Assembly: GCA_029942245.1 (NCBI GenBank) | Contig: JAOZTN010000053.1 | Location: forward strand, 1-19,546 | Reading direction: 5' to 3' | DNA length: 19,546 nucleotides | Source: B18-G4 sp003648575 | GTDB taxonomy: Bacteria; Bacteroidota; Bacteroidia; Bacteroidales; B18-G4 | Shown: piece by piece, positions 1 to 10,062 of the stretch | Layout: every line of letters begins with the position of its first letter | Numbering within the stretch: position 1 is the stretch's first letter | Program-made: the position numbers and the translations under genes | Notes under the pieces: model-generated | The model's input: only the letters and a program-made list of their open reading frames with translations | The model's database searches: none | Told to the model about the DNA's origin: nothing

Positions 1-1369
<1,369 letters not shown>

Positions 1370-1389
1370 AGGGCACTTTTATGTTTTGA

Positions 1390-3333
1390 TTATTTCTTCT
1401 TGGAAGGCTTGTTATACTTCTTCGATGCTTCTTCCAGGCGCTTCGAGAAGCCTGATTTCTTCTTGGGCTTCTTTTTGTTCTCCTGGAGTTTTTTATAAAT
1501 CTTATCCTCATTGATAGTACGGCGGATCACAAACATTTGCCCGAAGGTGATGACGTTGGCCAGGAAGTAATAATAACTCAAACCGGAGGCATAATTATTA
1601 AAGATCCCCAGGAACATGATCGGCATCATATACATCATCGTCTTCATACCCGGCATCTGCTGGCTGCTGCTCATCATCTGGTTGTTCATCCAGGTGTAAA
1701 TGATAGTAGAAACCGTCATCAAAAGGGTAAAGAGACTCACATGGTCACCATAAAAAGGTATCTCAAATGGCAGGGTAGCAATCGAGTCATAGCTGGAAAG
1801 GTCATTAGCCCAGAGGAATGATTGCTGCCTGAGTTCAATTGAAGAAGGGAAAAACCTGAACAATGCGATCAGGATCGGAAACTGCAAGAGCATGGGCACA
1901 CATCCCGCCATGGGGTTCACCCCGGCCTTTTTGTACAGCGCCATGGTCGCCTGCTGTTTCTTCATTGAATCTTCCTTCTTCGGAAACTTCTTGGATATCT
2001 CGTCGATCTCAGGTTTCAAAACCCTCATCTTGGCCGTTGAGCGGTAGGTCTTATAAGCAATAGGGAACAATACGATCTTCAGCATGATCGTCAGAAGGAG
2101 GATCACGATACCGTAATTCCATCCATAATGTCCCAACCAGGTAAATACAGGGATTACCACAAAGCGGTTTATCCATTGCAGGAGGAAAAAGCTCCATCCC
2201 AGAGGGATCTGACGCTCAAGGTCGAGTTTGTATGAGCGTAAAATATTGTAATCATTCGGCCCGAAATAAAACCTGAAATCTGTGTGGCTGTCGTTAAATC
2301 CATTCACCGGCACATCAAGCGTAACATTCATGGTCTTGAGGTAGCGTGAACTCATTGGGTTCAAGGCTGTGCTGTGCACGAGTTTGGGATTGTCGAAAAA
2401 CTCATCATCAATGATCAATGAGGTAGAGAAGAATCGCTGCTTCAGCGATACCCATTCAAGCCTGTCGGTAAAGCTTTTTTCATCCTCATCCGATTCAGAC
2501 AGGTAATCTACTTCGCCATCATTTGCACGATAGTAAATGGTGATTCCGCTTAATCTGTCAACAGTTTTTTCCTGCTTTCTGAGGAAAGTATTCCATTCCA
2601 GTTCGAGAAAACCGGGGATGCGCGTGCTGATATCATTGCCCATCCCTTTCAGATGCAGGTCATAGTCCATCATATACTTATCGCCATAAATGGTATAAGT
2701 ATATTCAAAATACTTATCGGGGTTGATGCCTTCGGCTGATGCATCTGCGAACAGGCGCATGACCAGCTGTGTAGAGTCCTGCCCGCTTACTTTCACGTGG
2801 CGGTCGCCGGCCTCATGGGCAACAGGAATAAAGGCTTGAAAATAGAGTTCGTTGGTATTCAGGTGTACCCCCTGTGAATAGAAACTATAACCAAAGCTGG
2901 CCGAGTCGGCATTAAAGAGGACCAGCGGCAATGAATCGTAGGTCTTATATTCCTTAAGTTCTACTGCCAGAACGCGTCCACCCTTAGTTGAAAAAGTGAT
3001 CTTCATCACATCATTCTCAACCGTGATAAAATCATCAGTCCCTTCACCGGAATGAGCAAAAGCACCATACTTCAGAAGCATCTGCTGATATGCCGAAGAG
3101 CCGTCAATTGGGGCGACTTCTACTTGCTCGATTGCTTTCCGCTCTTCTGCCAGTGCTTGCTGTTCGACCCTGCTCACTTCCCTTATGGAATCATTGGTCT
3201 GCTGTTTTTTCTGCTCCGCAAGCTGCTCCTGCTTCTGTGCTTCCAGTTCCTCCTCCGAGGGCTGCATCCAATAGCTCCATCCAATGAAGATCGCGAAGAT
3301 CAATACCAGCCCTATAATCGTATTCCTGTTCAT
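1390..3333 (-). CDS. yidC: Membrane protein insertase YidC
   Basis: YidC inserts and folds inner-membrane proteins, with SecYEG or alone. The 647-residue product has an N-terminal membrane anchor (about residues 4-23, NTIIGLVLIFAIFIGW), a charged Gln/Glu/Lys-rich linker, a large periplasmic beta domain (about 105-370) and the conserved five-TM insertase domain (about 390-607). That domain includes the positively charged stretch YKTYRSTAKM with its groove arginine near 441. A very basic tail of about 40 residues (KKPKKKSGF..., ending KPSKKK) fits ribosome contact as in other Bacteroidota. I choose the ATG at 3333 (MNRNTIIG). The longer frame would begin at a TTG at 3363 that is itself the end of a TAnnTTTG promoter element. 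pyrG lies 67 bp upstream; the MFS gene follows. Confidence 0.95.
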   Translation of the reverse strand: MNRNTIIGLVLIFAIFIGWSYWMQPSEEELEAQKQEQLAEQKKQQTNDSIREVSRVEQQALAEERKAIEQVEVAPIDGSSAYQQMLLKYGAFAHSGEGTDDFITVENDVMKITFSTKGGRVLAVELKEYKTYDSLPLVLFNADSASFGYSFYSQGVHLNTNELYFQAFIPVAHEAGDRHVKVSGQDSTQLVMRLFADASAEGINPDKYFEYTYTIYGDKYMMDYDLHLKGMGNDISTRIPGFLELEWNTFLRKQEKTVDRLSGITIYYRANDGEVDYLSESDEDEKSFTDRLEWVSLKQRFFSTSLIIDDEFFDNPKLVHSTALNPMSSRYLKTMNVTLDVPVNGFNDSHTDFRFYFGPNDYNILRSYKLDLERQIPLGWSFFLLQWINRFVVIPVFTWLGHYGWNYGIVILLLTIMLKIVLFPIAYKTYRSTAKMRVLKPEIDEISKKFPKKEDSMKKQQATMALYKKAGVNPMAGCVPMLLQFPILIALFRFFPSSIELRQQSFLWANDLSSYDSIATLPFEIPFYGDHVSLFTLLMTVSTIIYTWMNNQMMSSSQQMPGMKTMMYMMPIMFLGIFNNYASGLSYYYFLANVITFGQMFVIRRTINEDKIYKKLQENKKKPKKKSGFSKRLEEASKKYNKPSKKK

Positions 3334-3360
3334 GTATTCTTTTTTAATAATATAGTCCGG

Positions 3361-3368
3361 CAAATATA
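3361..3368 (-). promoter_or_regulatory. yidC promoter, -7 element TATATTTG
   Basis: On the minus strand TATATTTG matches the Bacteroidota primary-sigma -7 consensus TAnnTTTG exactly and lies 27 bp before the yidC ATG. No convincing -33 TTTG is visible at the usual distance. It gives yidC and the MFS gene their own promoter downstream of pyrG. Confidence 0.65.
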
Positions 3369-3400
3369 CAGCATTTGCCCTTATGCGTTGTTATCAGCAA

Positions 3401-5011
3401 TTAAGAAAGGCTGTGTTTTATGCAGGCTTCCACAAAGCTCACAAAGAGGGGATGCGGCCTGGCAACCGTGCTCTTATACTCGGGATGGAACTGAACACCC
3501 AGAAACCATGGATGGTCCGTGATCTCTACCATTTCCACCAGGTTTTCATTGGGATTGATCCCTACCGGCATCATACCATTATCCTGATATTCCTTGAGGT
3601 ACTTATTGTTGAACTCGAAGCGATGGCGATGGCGCTCGCTGATATCGGTCTCATTATAGATCTGATATGCCTTGCTCTCTTTGTTGATACGACAGGGATA
3701 TGCACCAAGTCTCATGGTACCACCCTTGTTATCTATCTTTTTCTGTTCTTCCATCAGGTCTATGACCGGATAGTCTGTTCCCGGGTTGAACTCAGTAGAA
3801 TGGGCATTATCGAAGTCCAATACGTTTCGTCCGAACTCAACCACCGCACATTGCATGCCCAGGCAGATGCCGAAGAATGGCACTTTGCTTTCCCTTGCCC
3901 ATCGAATGGCAGATATTTTCCCTTCTATCCCGCGCTCACCAAATCCAGGTGCTACAAGGATACCGCTCAGTCCATCAAGTATTTCACCGGCATTTACATC
4001 CGTAATAGTTTCTGAATGTATGCTCTTGACCTTCACGCGGTATTCATTTTCTGCCCCTGCATGGATAAACGACTCCAGGATAGACTTATATGCGTCTTTC
4101 AACTCAACATACTTACCGATCAAGCCAATATGAACTTCACCTTTTGGATTTTTCAGTTTCTTGAGAAAACGCTCCCAGTTGGTAAGGTCAGGGAAATTGG
4201 CTAATGGCATATCTGTCTTCTTCAGTATCTCCTCATCCAGTTTCTCATCCCTCATCAGCAGGGGAACATCATATATGCTTTCAGCATCTATAGATTCCTT
4301 TACGGATGAGATTGGAACATTACAGAACAGTGATATCTTCTGGCGGATGTTTTCGCCAATATGTTTCTCGGTACGGCAAACAATAATATCTGGTTGTACT
4401 CCTGCTTCCAGCATTGTCTTTACCGAATGTTGCGTCGGCTTGGTTTTCAGCTCTTCTGCTGCAGCCAGATAAGGGATCAAGGTAAGGTGAACCACCACAC
4501 AGCTATTACCCAGTTCGAAACGCATCTGCCTGATGGCCTCCACATAGGGCAATGATTCAATATCACCCACTGTGCCACCCACTTCTGTTATCACAAAATC
4601 ATAATCCCCGGTATCTCCAAGCACTTTGAATGAGCGTTTGATCTCATCGGTAATGTGCGGGATTACCTGTACCGTTTTCCCAAGGTAATCGCCATGTCTT
4701 TCCTTATTGATCACCGTTTGGTAAATACGGCCGGTGGTCACATTATTAGCCTGGGATGTATGCACATTGGAGAAACGTTCGTAATGGCCAAGGTCGAGAT
4801 CAGTTTCAGCACCATCCTCAGTTACATAGCATTCGCCATGTTCATAAGGGTTCATGGTTCCCGGATCCACATTGATGTAGGGATCGATCTTCTGAGTGGT
4901 GGTTGAGAAGCCCCGGGCCTGCAACAACTTGGCGATAGAGGCTGTGATAATCCCCTTCCCCAATGATGATGTCACACCTCCTGTAACAAAAATGTATTTA
5001 GTGTCAGACAT
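3401..5011 (-). CDS. pyrG: CTP synthase (glutamine-hydrolysing)
   Basis: The enzyme makes CTP from UTP, ATP and glutamine in the cytoplasm. The 536-residue product has full family length. The N-terminal amidoligase domain (about 1-265) shows the P-loop SSLGKG (15-20), the Mg/UTP-binding DPYINVDPGTMNPYEHGE segment (43-60) and EDGAETDLDLGHYERF. The C-terminal class I glutaminase domain (about 293-530) shows the oxyanion strand APGFGERG, the nucleophile Cys383 in GICLGMQ, and His509/Glu511 in FHPEYKS. The catalytic set is complete. The ATG start follows the gap stop by 26 bp with no promoter between, which suggests a gap-pyrG operon. Confidence 0.97.
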   Translation of the reverse strand: MSDTKYIFVTGGVTSSLGKGIITASIAKLLQARGFSTTTQKIDPYINVDPGTMNPYEHGECYVTEDGAETDLDLGHYERFSNVHTSQANNVTTGRIYQTVINKERHGDYLGKTVQVIPHITDEIKRSFKVLGDTGDYDFVITEVGGTVGDIESLPYVEAIRQMRFELGNSCVVVHLTLIPYLAAAEELKTKPTQHSVKTMLEAGVQPDIIVCRTEKHIGENIRQKISLFCNVPISSVKESIDAESIYDVPLLMRDEKLDEEILKKTDMPLANFPDLTNWERFLKKLKNPKGEVHIGLIGKYVELKDAYKSILESFIHAGAENEYRVKVKSIHSETITDVNAGEILDGLSGILVAPGFGERGIEGKISAIRWARESKVPFFGICLGMQCAVVEFGRNVLDFDNAHSTEFNPGTDYPVIDLMEEQKKIDNKGGTMRLGAYPCRINKESKAYQIYNETDISERHRHRFEFNNKYLKEYQDNGMMPVGINPNENLVEMVEITDHPWFLGVQFHPEYKSTVARPHPLFVSFVEACIKHSLS

Positions 5012-5037
5012 GATATATTGATTAGCGGTATGTTCTG

Positions 5038-6486
5038 TTAATAATACCTGAAGCGTTTCACGCCGGCAACATGCTTGGCAAGACGAATCACCTGGATCGT
5101 ATATCCAAATTCATTATCATACCAGAGATATATCACCAAATTCTTTCCATCGGCCGATACCTGCGTGGATGGTGCATCATAGATCCCGGCAACGGGATCA
5201 CCGATAAAGTCGGTCGATACAGACTCATCTGAAGCCGAATACCTGATCTGTTCAACCAGGTTGCCATACAGTGCAGCATCTTTCATAACGGCATCCACTT
5301 CATCCTTGGATGTTTCATTCTTCAGTGAAAGAGAAATTATTGCCAGCGAAACATTGGGTATGGGAACCCTCACTGCATTGGCGGTCAACTTCCCTTTCAG
5401 TGCAGGAATTGCTTTTGCTGCTGCTCCTCCGGCACCGGTTGAGGTAATCACCATGTTCATAGGCGCTGAGCGTCCCCTTCTGGGTTTCTTATGGTAGTTA
5501 TCGGTCAGGTTCTGGTCGTTAGTAAAAGCATGTATCGACTCAATATGCCCCTTTTCAATGCCGAATTTGTTTTCCAGCACATATAGGGAAGGAACGATGG
5601 CATTTGTGGTACAGCTTGCTGCTGAAAAGATATTTTCATTCACGATATCGAGTGACTTATGGTTGATACCGTATACGATGTTTGGAATGTCGCCTTTTGC
5701 AGGAGCAGTGAAGATTACCTGGCTGATCCCTTTTGATTTCAGGTGTCTGCCAAGTCCATCGCGATCTTTAAAAATACCTGTATTGTCAATAAGGAGTGCA
5801 TTATAGATCCCTTCGGCCTCATAATCGATATCCTCCGGTGCACTGCCTTCCATCATTTTTACAACATTGCCGTTCACGTTGATACATTTGTTTTCCAGGT
5901 CTTCTATCACATTTCCACGAAATGGTCCGTGTATAGAATCATGCCTGATCAGTGAAGCGCGCTTCATAATATCTTCGTCGGTCACTTTCCTTGTGACTAC
6001 GGCGCGTACTCTCAGCTGGCTTCCGTTTCCCTGTATAATCAGTTCCCTGAGTAGCAGTCGGCCAATCCTTCCAAACCCGAACAAGACCACATCACGTGGC
6101 TGACTAAAGGCGGGTTCTTTCCCAATACAATCTTTCAGCTTGTCAGCAATAAAAGCCCCGGCATCGGCATAATTATCTTTTTCTTCGGTCCATTCCTGGT
6201 TCAGTTTCCCAATATCCAGCCTGGCATATGAAATGTCGGTATTTGCAATAGCTTGTGTCAGTAAGAGAGAGTTGCTGACATCAAGTTTATACCCGACAAC
6301 ATTAATGGCATAGGAATGCTTATATAATACTACGCTGGCACTACGATCAATAAGCTGGCTGCGGAAGAGGATCAACTCAACATTCTTGTCGAGAAAAAGT
6401 TTTCCCAGCAAACTAACGAATTCCAATGCAACTTTTTCATCATCGTTCCAGGTCTTCAATGATGATTCAAAACGGTCTAATCCCAT
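5038..6486 (-). CDS. gap: Long-form glyceraldehyde-3-phosphate dehydrogenase
   Basis: The product is a phosphorylating GAPDH of 482 residues, against about 335 in the ordinary enzyme, because of an N-terminal extension of about 130 residues (compare the long-form group also found in gammaproteobacteria). The NAD-binding GFGRIGR is at about 137-143. The catalytic cysteine is Cys292 in AASCTTNA, followed by the conserved regions GRRGRSAPMN, TGAGGAAAKAIPALKGKLT and WYDNEFGYT. All core catalytic motifs are present, so it should be active. The function of the N-terminal extension cannot be read from the sequence. I choose the ATG at 6486 (MGLDRFES) over a TTG two codons earlier. pyrG follows after 26 bp. 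A promoter and the rpoD terminator lie just upstream. Confidence 0.93.
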   Translation of the reverse strand: MGLDRFESSLKTWNDDEKVALEFVSLLGKLFLDKNVELILFRSQLIDRSASVVLYKHSYAINVVGYKLDVSNSLLLTQAIANTDISYARLDIGKLNQEWTEEKDNYADAGAFIADKLKDCIGKEPAFSQPRDVVLFGFGRIGRLLLRELIIQGNGSQLRVRAVVTRKVTDEDIMKRASLIRHDSIHGPFRGNVIEDLENKCINVNGNVVKMMEGSAPEDIDYEAEGIYNALLIDNTGIFKDRDGLGRHLKSKGISQVIFTAPAKGDIPNIVYGINHKSLDIVNENIFSAASCTTNAIVPSLYVLENKFGIEKGHIESIHAFTNDQNLTDNYHKKPRRGRSAPMNMVITSTGAGGAAAKAIPALKGKLTANAVRVPIPNVSLAIISLSLKNETSKDEVDAVMKDAALYGNLVEQIRYSASDESVSTDFIGDPVAGIYDAPSTQVSADGKNLVIYLWYDNEFGYTIQVIRLAKHVAGVKRFRYY

Positions 6487-6561
6487 AATCAAAATTGTTT
6501 ATTGAAGGTTATACGAAACTACCAGGTTTACTCATCAGATTCACCTGATTTCTTTGAGAAT

Positions 6562-6593
6562 CAAAAGTATAAAAAAAGGGATAACAATTCAAT
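6562..6593 (-). promoter_or_regulatory. gap promoter (ATTG, 20 bp, TACTTTTG)
   Basis: On the minus strand the -7 element TACTTTTG (6569-6562) matches TAnnTTTG. ATTG at 6593-6590, 20 bp upstream, is an acceptable -33 element. The implied leader is about 65-70 nt. The -33 element lies inside the loop of the preceding rpoD terminator hairpin. Confidence 0.6.
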
Positions 6594-6610
6594 ATTGCCA
6601 TCCCTTTTTT
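6572..6610 (-). terminator. Intrinsic terminator of rpoD
   Basis: There is a perfect 11-bp inverted repeat, AAAAAAGGGAT and ATCCCTTTTTT, with a 17-nt loop. It ends in a T tract on the minus strand and starts 16 bp after the rpoD stop. The A/T flanks make it potentially bidirectional, but only rpoD runs into it. Confidence 0.85.
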
Positions 6611-6625
6611 ATCGACATTTTTTCC

Positions 6626-7492
6626 TTATTCGCCGAGGTAAGCTTTTAAGAGCTTGCTGCGTGAAGTATGTTTTAAGCGTCTGATGGCCTTTTCTTTAAT
6701 CTGCCTGACCCGCTCGCGGGTGAGGTCAAATTTGGCACCGATCTCCTCAAGCGTAAGCCCATGTGCCATCCCTATACCGTAATAAAGGTTGATCACATCT
6801 CTTTCCTTATCGGTGAGTGTGGCCAATGATCGTTGAATTTCTTTGTTCAGGGATTGCCGCATCAGATCGCTGTCGGTCTTCGGCACATCATCGCTGATAA
6901 AGACGTCGAGGAACTTAGTATCCTCTTCCTGGCTCAGCGGAGCATCCACAGATACATAGCGTGTAGTGATCTTCATCGCCTTGTCTACCTTATACTCGGG
7001 CAGTTCCATCAGCTCTGCGATCTCATCTATAGAAGGGGGCCTTTCGAAACGCTGCTCCAACTTGGAGGTAGCTTTCTTTATCTTGTTTAATGACCCAACC
7101 TGGTTCAGGGGTAACCTGACCAGTCTGGACTGCTCGGCCAGTGCCTGCAGTATAGATTGGCGTATCCACCAAACAGCATATGATATAAATTTGAAACCGC
7201 GTGTTTCGTCGAAGCGTTTTGCAGCTTTGATCAGCCCCAGGTTGCCTTCATTGATAAGGTCGGGCAGGCTGAGTCCCTGGTTCTGATATTGTTTTGCTAC
7301 TGAAACGACGAAGCGAAGGTTAGCTTTAGTAAGCTTCTCGAGGGCCTCATGATCCCCGGATTTTATCTTCTTGGCAAGTTCTACTTCTTCCTCGGCGGTG
7401 ATTAACTCCTCCTTACCAATGTCCTGTAAATATTTGTCGAGTGATGCGGTCTCACGGTTGGTAATGGATTTTGTGATTTTTAGTTGTCTCAT
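6626..7492 (-). CDS. rpoD: RNA polymerase primary sigma factor (Bacteroidota type)
   Basis: This 288-residue sigma-70 factor directs transcription of housekeeping genes. It has the short layout usual in Bacteroidota, with almost no region 1.1. Region 1.2 is near residues 17-45 (SLDKYLQDIGKEELITAEEE). Region 2 is near 55-125, with NLRFVVSVAKQYQNQGLSLPD and the 2.3/2.4 segment FKFISYAVWWIRQSILQAL. Region 3 follows, and region 4.2 is near 225-280 (LTLEEIGAKFDLTRERVRQIKEKAIRRL), a complete -33-recognition helix-turn-helix. The start MRQLKITKSIT is the typical one for this family. The gene has its own promoter and terminator, so it is probably monocistronic. Its expected target, TAnnTTTG, is found upstream of most transcription units in this window. 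Confidence 0.97.
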   Translation of the reverse strand: MRQLKITKSITNRETASLDKYLQDIGKEELITAEEEVELAKKIKSGDHEALEKLTKANLRFVVSVAKQYQNQGLSLPDLINEGNLGLIKAAKRFDETRGFKFISYAVWWIRQSILQALAEQSRLVRLPLNQVGSLNKIKKATSKLEQRFERPPSIDEIAELMELPEYKVDKAMKITTRYVSVDAPLSQEEDTKFLDVFISDDVPKTDSDLMRQSLNKEIQRSLATLTDKERDVINLYYGIGMAHGLTLEEIGAKFDLTRERVRQIKEKAIRRLKHTSRSKLLKAYLGE

Positions 7493-7557
7493 ATTCTTCT
7501 GTCTCCAAATCTTCTAATCCCTGACAATCTAATGTAATCATCTCGTTGGGAAACATG

Positions 7558-7565
7558 CAAAGGTA
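7558..7565 (-). promoter_or_regulatory. rpoD promoter, -7 element TACCTTTG
   Basis: TACCTTTG on the minus strand is an exact match to the Bacteroidota -7 consensus, 65 bp upstream of the rpoD ATG. The region 19-20 bp further upstream is T-rich but has no clean TTTG. The box sits one nucleotide after the T tract of the putative degP terminator. Confidence 0.7.
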
Positions 7566-7566
7566 C

Positions 7567-7607
7567 AAAAAAGCAGGCCTTTTTAAAAATATTTAACGGC
7601 CTTTTTT
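7567..7607 (-). terminator. Putative terminator of the degP-like gene
   Basis: On the minus strand an AAAAAAGGCC arm and a GGCCTGCTTTTTT arm can pair, with a 2-nt bulge and an A/T-rich 18-nt loop, ending in a run of six T. It begins about 36 bp after the protease stop codon. The stem is less regular than that of the rpoD terminator, so this is a moderate call. Confidence 0.5.
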
Positions 7608-7643
7608 GTAAATAAATTGTTAATTATTTAAAAATAGTCTAAA

Positions 7644-9095
7644 TTATAGTCCAAATTCAAAAGTCACCGACATTCCATCGGGATAAATGCCTGAAATCTT
7701 TACGCGATCAGGATTTTTCTGAAAAGCTAATTCTAATTCTGTTTTTGATTCTACCGCATAGCCGTTTACAGCTGTCAGGATGAACCCCTTTCTGATCCCA
7801 CCCTTGCTCAGGAGCCCTTCATCAAGGTTTACGACCTTTAATCCTGAACGAAGGCCCTGGGAGTCCTTTTCCTCTTTTGTCAGTGGGCTAAGGCTGGCTC
7901 CCATGCGTTCACTATAGAACTCATCAAGTCTGCGAACAACAGCAGTACCTCCATCTTGTGCCCGGAGCTCAACAACAAAGAAATCGACAGACCCGTCCCT
8001 TAAAACTTTTACATCCAGTTCCTGTCCCGGGCTATGCTGTCCAACGATCTCGAGCAACTGTGCCAGGCTGTTTACATCCGTGCCGTCAACCTCAGTAATA
8101 ACATCCCCGATCTCTATGCCTGCATCCATGGCACCACCATCTTCAACCAGGCCATCCACATACACGCCACGGATCTCATCGAGCCCGAGATTATCAGCAA
8201 AATCCTGATTGATCTCCCTGATGATCACTCCAATATATGCGCGTTGCACCTCTCCATATTCTTTCAGGTCACCCATCACTTTCTTCACTATATTAACAGG
8301 TACAGCAAATGAATAGCCCTGAAAGTATCCTGTATTGGATGCAATGGCAGCATTAATTCCAATCAATTCTCCATGGATATTGACCAGGGCACCTCCGCTG
8401 TTTCCCTTGTTCACAGCGGCATCTGTTTGTATGAAGGACTCAATAGCCCCCTGGCTACCCAGGATGTTTATGTCACGAGCTTTAGCACTTACAATACCTG
8501 CTGTTACCGTCGAGGTCAGGTTAAAGGGGTTCCCAACTGCCAGAACCCATTCCCCTACCCTGACCAGGTCGGAGTTTCCATATTTGATATGAGGTAGCCC
8601 GTCGATATCAATTTTCAGCAATGCCAGGTCGGTACTCGGATCCAGCCCGACCACCTTTCCTTCATAAACCCGCTTATCGTTCAGTATCACTTCAACAAGT
8701 TCAGCACCATCCACCACGTGATTGTTGGTTGCTATATAGCCATCAGAAGATAGTATCACCCCTGAGCCCCAGCCGGAAATTGGGTATGACCTTTCAGGCT
8801 TACGCTCATAACCGAGATATTCCCTGAGAGCACCAAAAAAGTCATCATAGCCCTGGCTTTTTGTCCTGAACTGAGACCTGATATGCACGACAGCATCCAC
8901 AGATTTACTTGCTGCTTCAGTAAAGTCGGGCCCGTTTACCGGTGCAGGACCGTATAAACCAGCCTGATGAGTGGGAGCCTGATCAGGCTTACCCTGGAAT
9001 ACAAGTGCTTCATTACCCGGAAAATATATGGTGATTGCATAAAAAAGCAAGCCACCGAACAGAAAAACGATCAGAAAGCTTAAAAACTTTTTCAT
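7644..9095 (-). CDS. degP: DegP/HtrA-family periplasmic serine protease
   Basis: The 483-residue product is an envelope quality-control protease and chaperone. It has an N-terminal signal or anchor segment (FLSFLIVFLFGGLLFYAITIY, about 4-24), a trypsin-like domain (about 58-278) and two PDZ domains (about 285-378 and 395-483). The catalytic triad is visible: His126 in ATNNHVVDG, Asp156 in PSTDLALLKI and Ser233 in NKGNSGGAL. The second PDZ lacks the long tail of E. coli DegP. Whether it is DegP-, DegQ- or DegS-like cannot be decided here, although two PDZ domains argue against DegS. It is divergent from dapF across a 175-bp AT-rich gap. Its own promoter is unclear: the best candidate, TATATTTA on the minus strand at 9166-9159, has one mismatch to the consensus. 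Confidence 0.93.
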   Translation of the reverse strand: MKKFLSFLIVFLFGGLLFYAITIYFPGNEALVFQGKPDQAPTHQAGLYGPAPVNGPDFTEAASKSVDAVVHIRSQFRTKSQGYDDFFGALREYLGYERKPERSYPISGWGSGVILSSDGYIATNNHVVDGAELVEVILNDKRVYEGKVVGLDPSTDLALLKIDIDGLPHIKYGNSDLVRVGEWVLAVGNPFNLTSTVTAGIVSAKARDINILGSQGAIESFIQTDAAVNKGNSGGALVNIHGELIGINAAIASNTGYFQGYSFAVPVNIVKKVMGDLKEYGEVQRAYIGVIIREINQDFADNLGLDEIRGVYVDGLVEDGGAMDAGIEIGDVITEVDGTDVNSLAQLLEIVGQHSPGQELDVKVLRDGSVDFFVVELRAQDGGTAVVRRLDEFYSERMGASLSPLTKEEKDSQGLRSGLKVVNLDEGLLSKGGIRKGFILTAVNGYAVESKTELELAFQKNPDRVKISGIYPDGMSVTFEFGL

Positions 9096-9236
9096 GATAA
9101 AATTATATGTGTGATTAATATAAATCTTTAAAAAATAAAGCTGTTAAATTTCAACGATTAAATATAGCACTTTCGTCTGCACGATGCTGTTAATTTTTGT
9201 TAATGTATTTAGGGGACAAATGCCATGAATTATTCC

Positions 9237-9244
9237 TATATTTG
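9237..9244 (+). promoter_or_regulatory. dapF operon promoter, -7 element TATATTTG
   Basis: TATATTTG matches TAnnTTTG exactly and lies 26 bp before the dapF ATG, predicting a leader of about 20 nt. No clear -33 TTTG is at the usual spacing. It is the only clear promoter for the six-gene run that follows. Confidence 0.6.
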
Positions 9245-9270
9245 TTAGGAAATAAAGTCCTTTTAGCATT

Positions 9271-10056
9271 ATGCGGATTCCCTTCGAGAAATATCATGGT
9301 ACAGGCAATGATTTTGTATTGCTCGACATCAGACATCATGCCATTCCGGAAGATGCTGACACGATAGCACAAATCTGTCATCGAAGGTATGGCATCGGCG
9401 CCGATGGTCTGATTTTACTGGGTAATTCGGACGATCATGACTTCTCCATGCGCTATTTCAATGCCGACGGCCATGAATCGAGTATGTGCGGAAACGGGGG
9501 CAGGTGCATCACCGCCTTTGCCAGGCAACTGGGTATCATACAGCAAGAATGCAGCTTTCTGGCAGTGGACGGGACACATCAGGCCAGCATCATTTCAGAA
9601 GAAGGCAAGATCAGTATTGTAAGACTGCAAATGATGGATGTAGAGATAGGCCAATGGAATGAGGATGATATTTTTCTGGACACCGGCTCACCTCATCTCG
9701 TAAAGGAATGCAGCTTGATTCAAAGCCTGGATGTTATGACAGAAGGGCGAAGGATCAGGCATGACGAGCGTTTTGCGCCGGGTGGCACCAACGTTAATTT
9801 CATAGAAGAAAGCAGCAAGGGTTTGAACATCAGGACTTATGAAAGAGGTGTGGAAGCAGAGACCTTATCATGCGGAACAGGAGTTACTGCCGGAGCGCTG
9901 GCATGGTCACTCAGGAAGCATATTGAAGGACCCATTAAAGTCATGAGTATGGGAGGCCTCCTGAAGGTTCATTTTAACAGGAAAGAAAATCATTTTACAG
10001 ATATTTATCTCGAAGGGCCTGCAGCGCACGTTTTTTCGGGTGAATTAGATATATAA
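9271..10056 (+). CDS. dapF: Diaminopimelate epimerase
   Basis: The enzyme interconverts LL- and meso-diaminopimelate, giving the peptidoglycan cross-linking residue and the lysine precursor. It is cofactor-independent and uses two cysteines. The 261-residue product has both: Cys73 in SSMCGNGGRC and Cys201 in ERGVEAETLSCGTGVTAGA. It also has the N-terminal KYHGTGNDFVLLD motif and the APGGTNVNF segment, so it is full length and complete. It is first in a plus-strand run of six genes, with only 6 bp to the next. The downstream mltG is also a peptidoglycan gene, consistent with a cell-wall transcription unit. Confidence 0.97.
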   Translation: MRIPFEKYHGTGNDFVLLDIRHHAIPEDADTIAQICHRRYGIGADGLILLGNSDDHDFSMRYFNADGHESSMCGNGGRCITAFARQLGIIQQECSFLAVDGTHQASIISEEGKISIVRLQMMDVEIGQWNEDDIFLDTGSPHLVKECSLIQSLDVMTEGRRIRHDERFAPGGTNVNFIEESSKGLNIRTYERGVEAETLSCGTGVTAGALAWSLRKHIEGPIKVMSMGGLLKVHFNRKENHFTDIYLEGPAAHVFSGELDI

Positions 10057-10062
10057 TCTGAC

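Noticed and set aside
3383..4015. A 210-codon open frame on the plus strand opposite pyrG
   Set aside because: It is entirely antisense to a well-conserved complete CTP synthase, has no recognisable domain, and is a shadow of the coding frame.
9096..9270. Riboswitch or small RNA in the degP-dapF gap
   Set aside because: It is AT-rich sequence with only short direct repeats (GTTAAT twice near 9189-9203). No stable hairpin or known aptamer core is seen.
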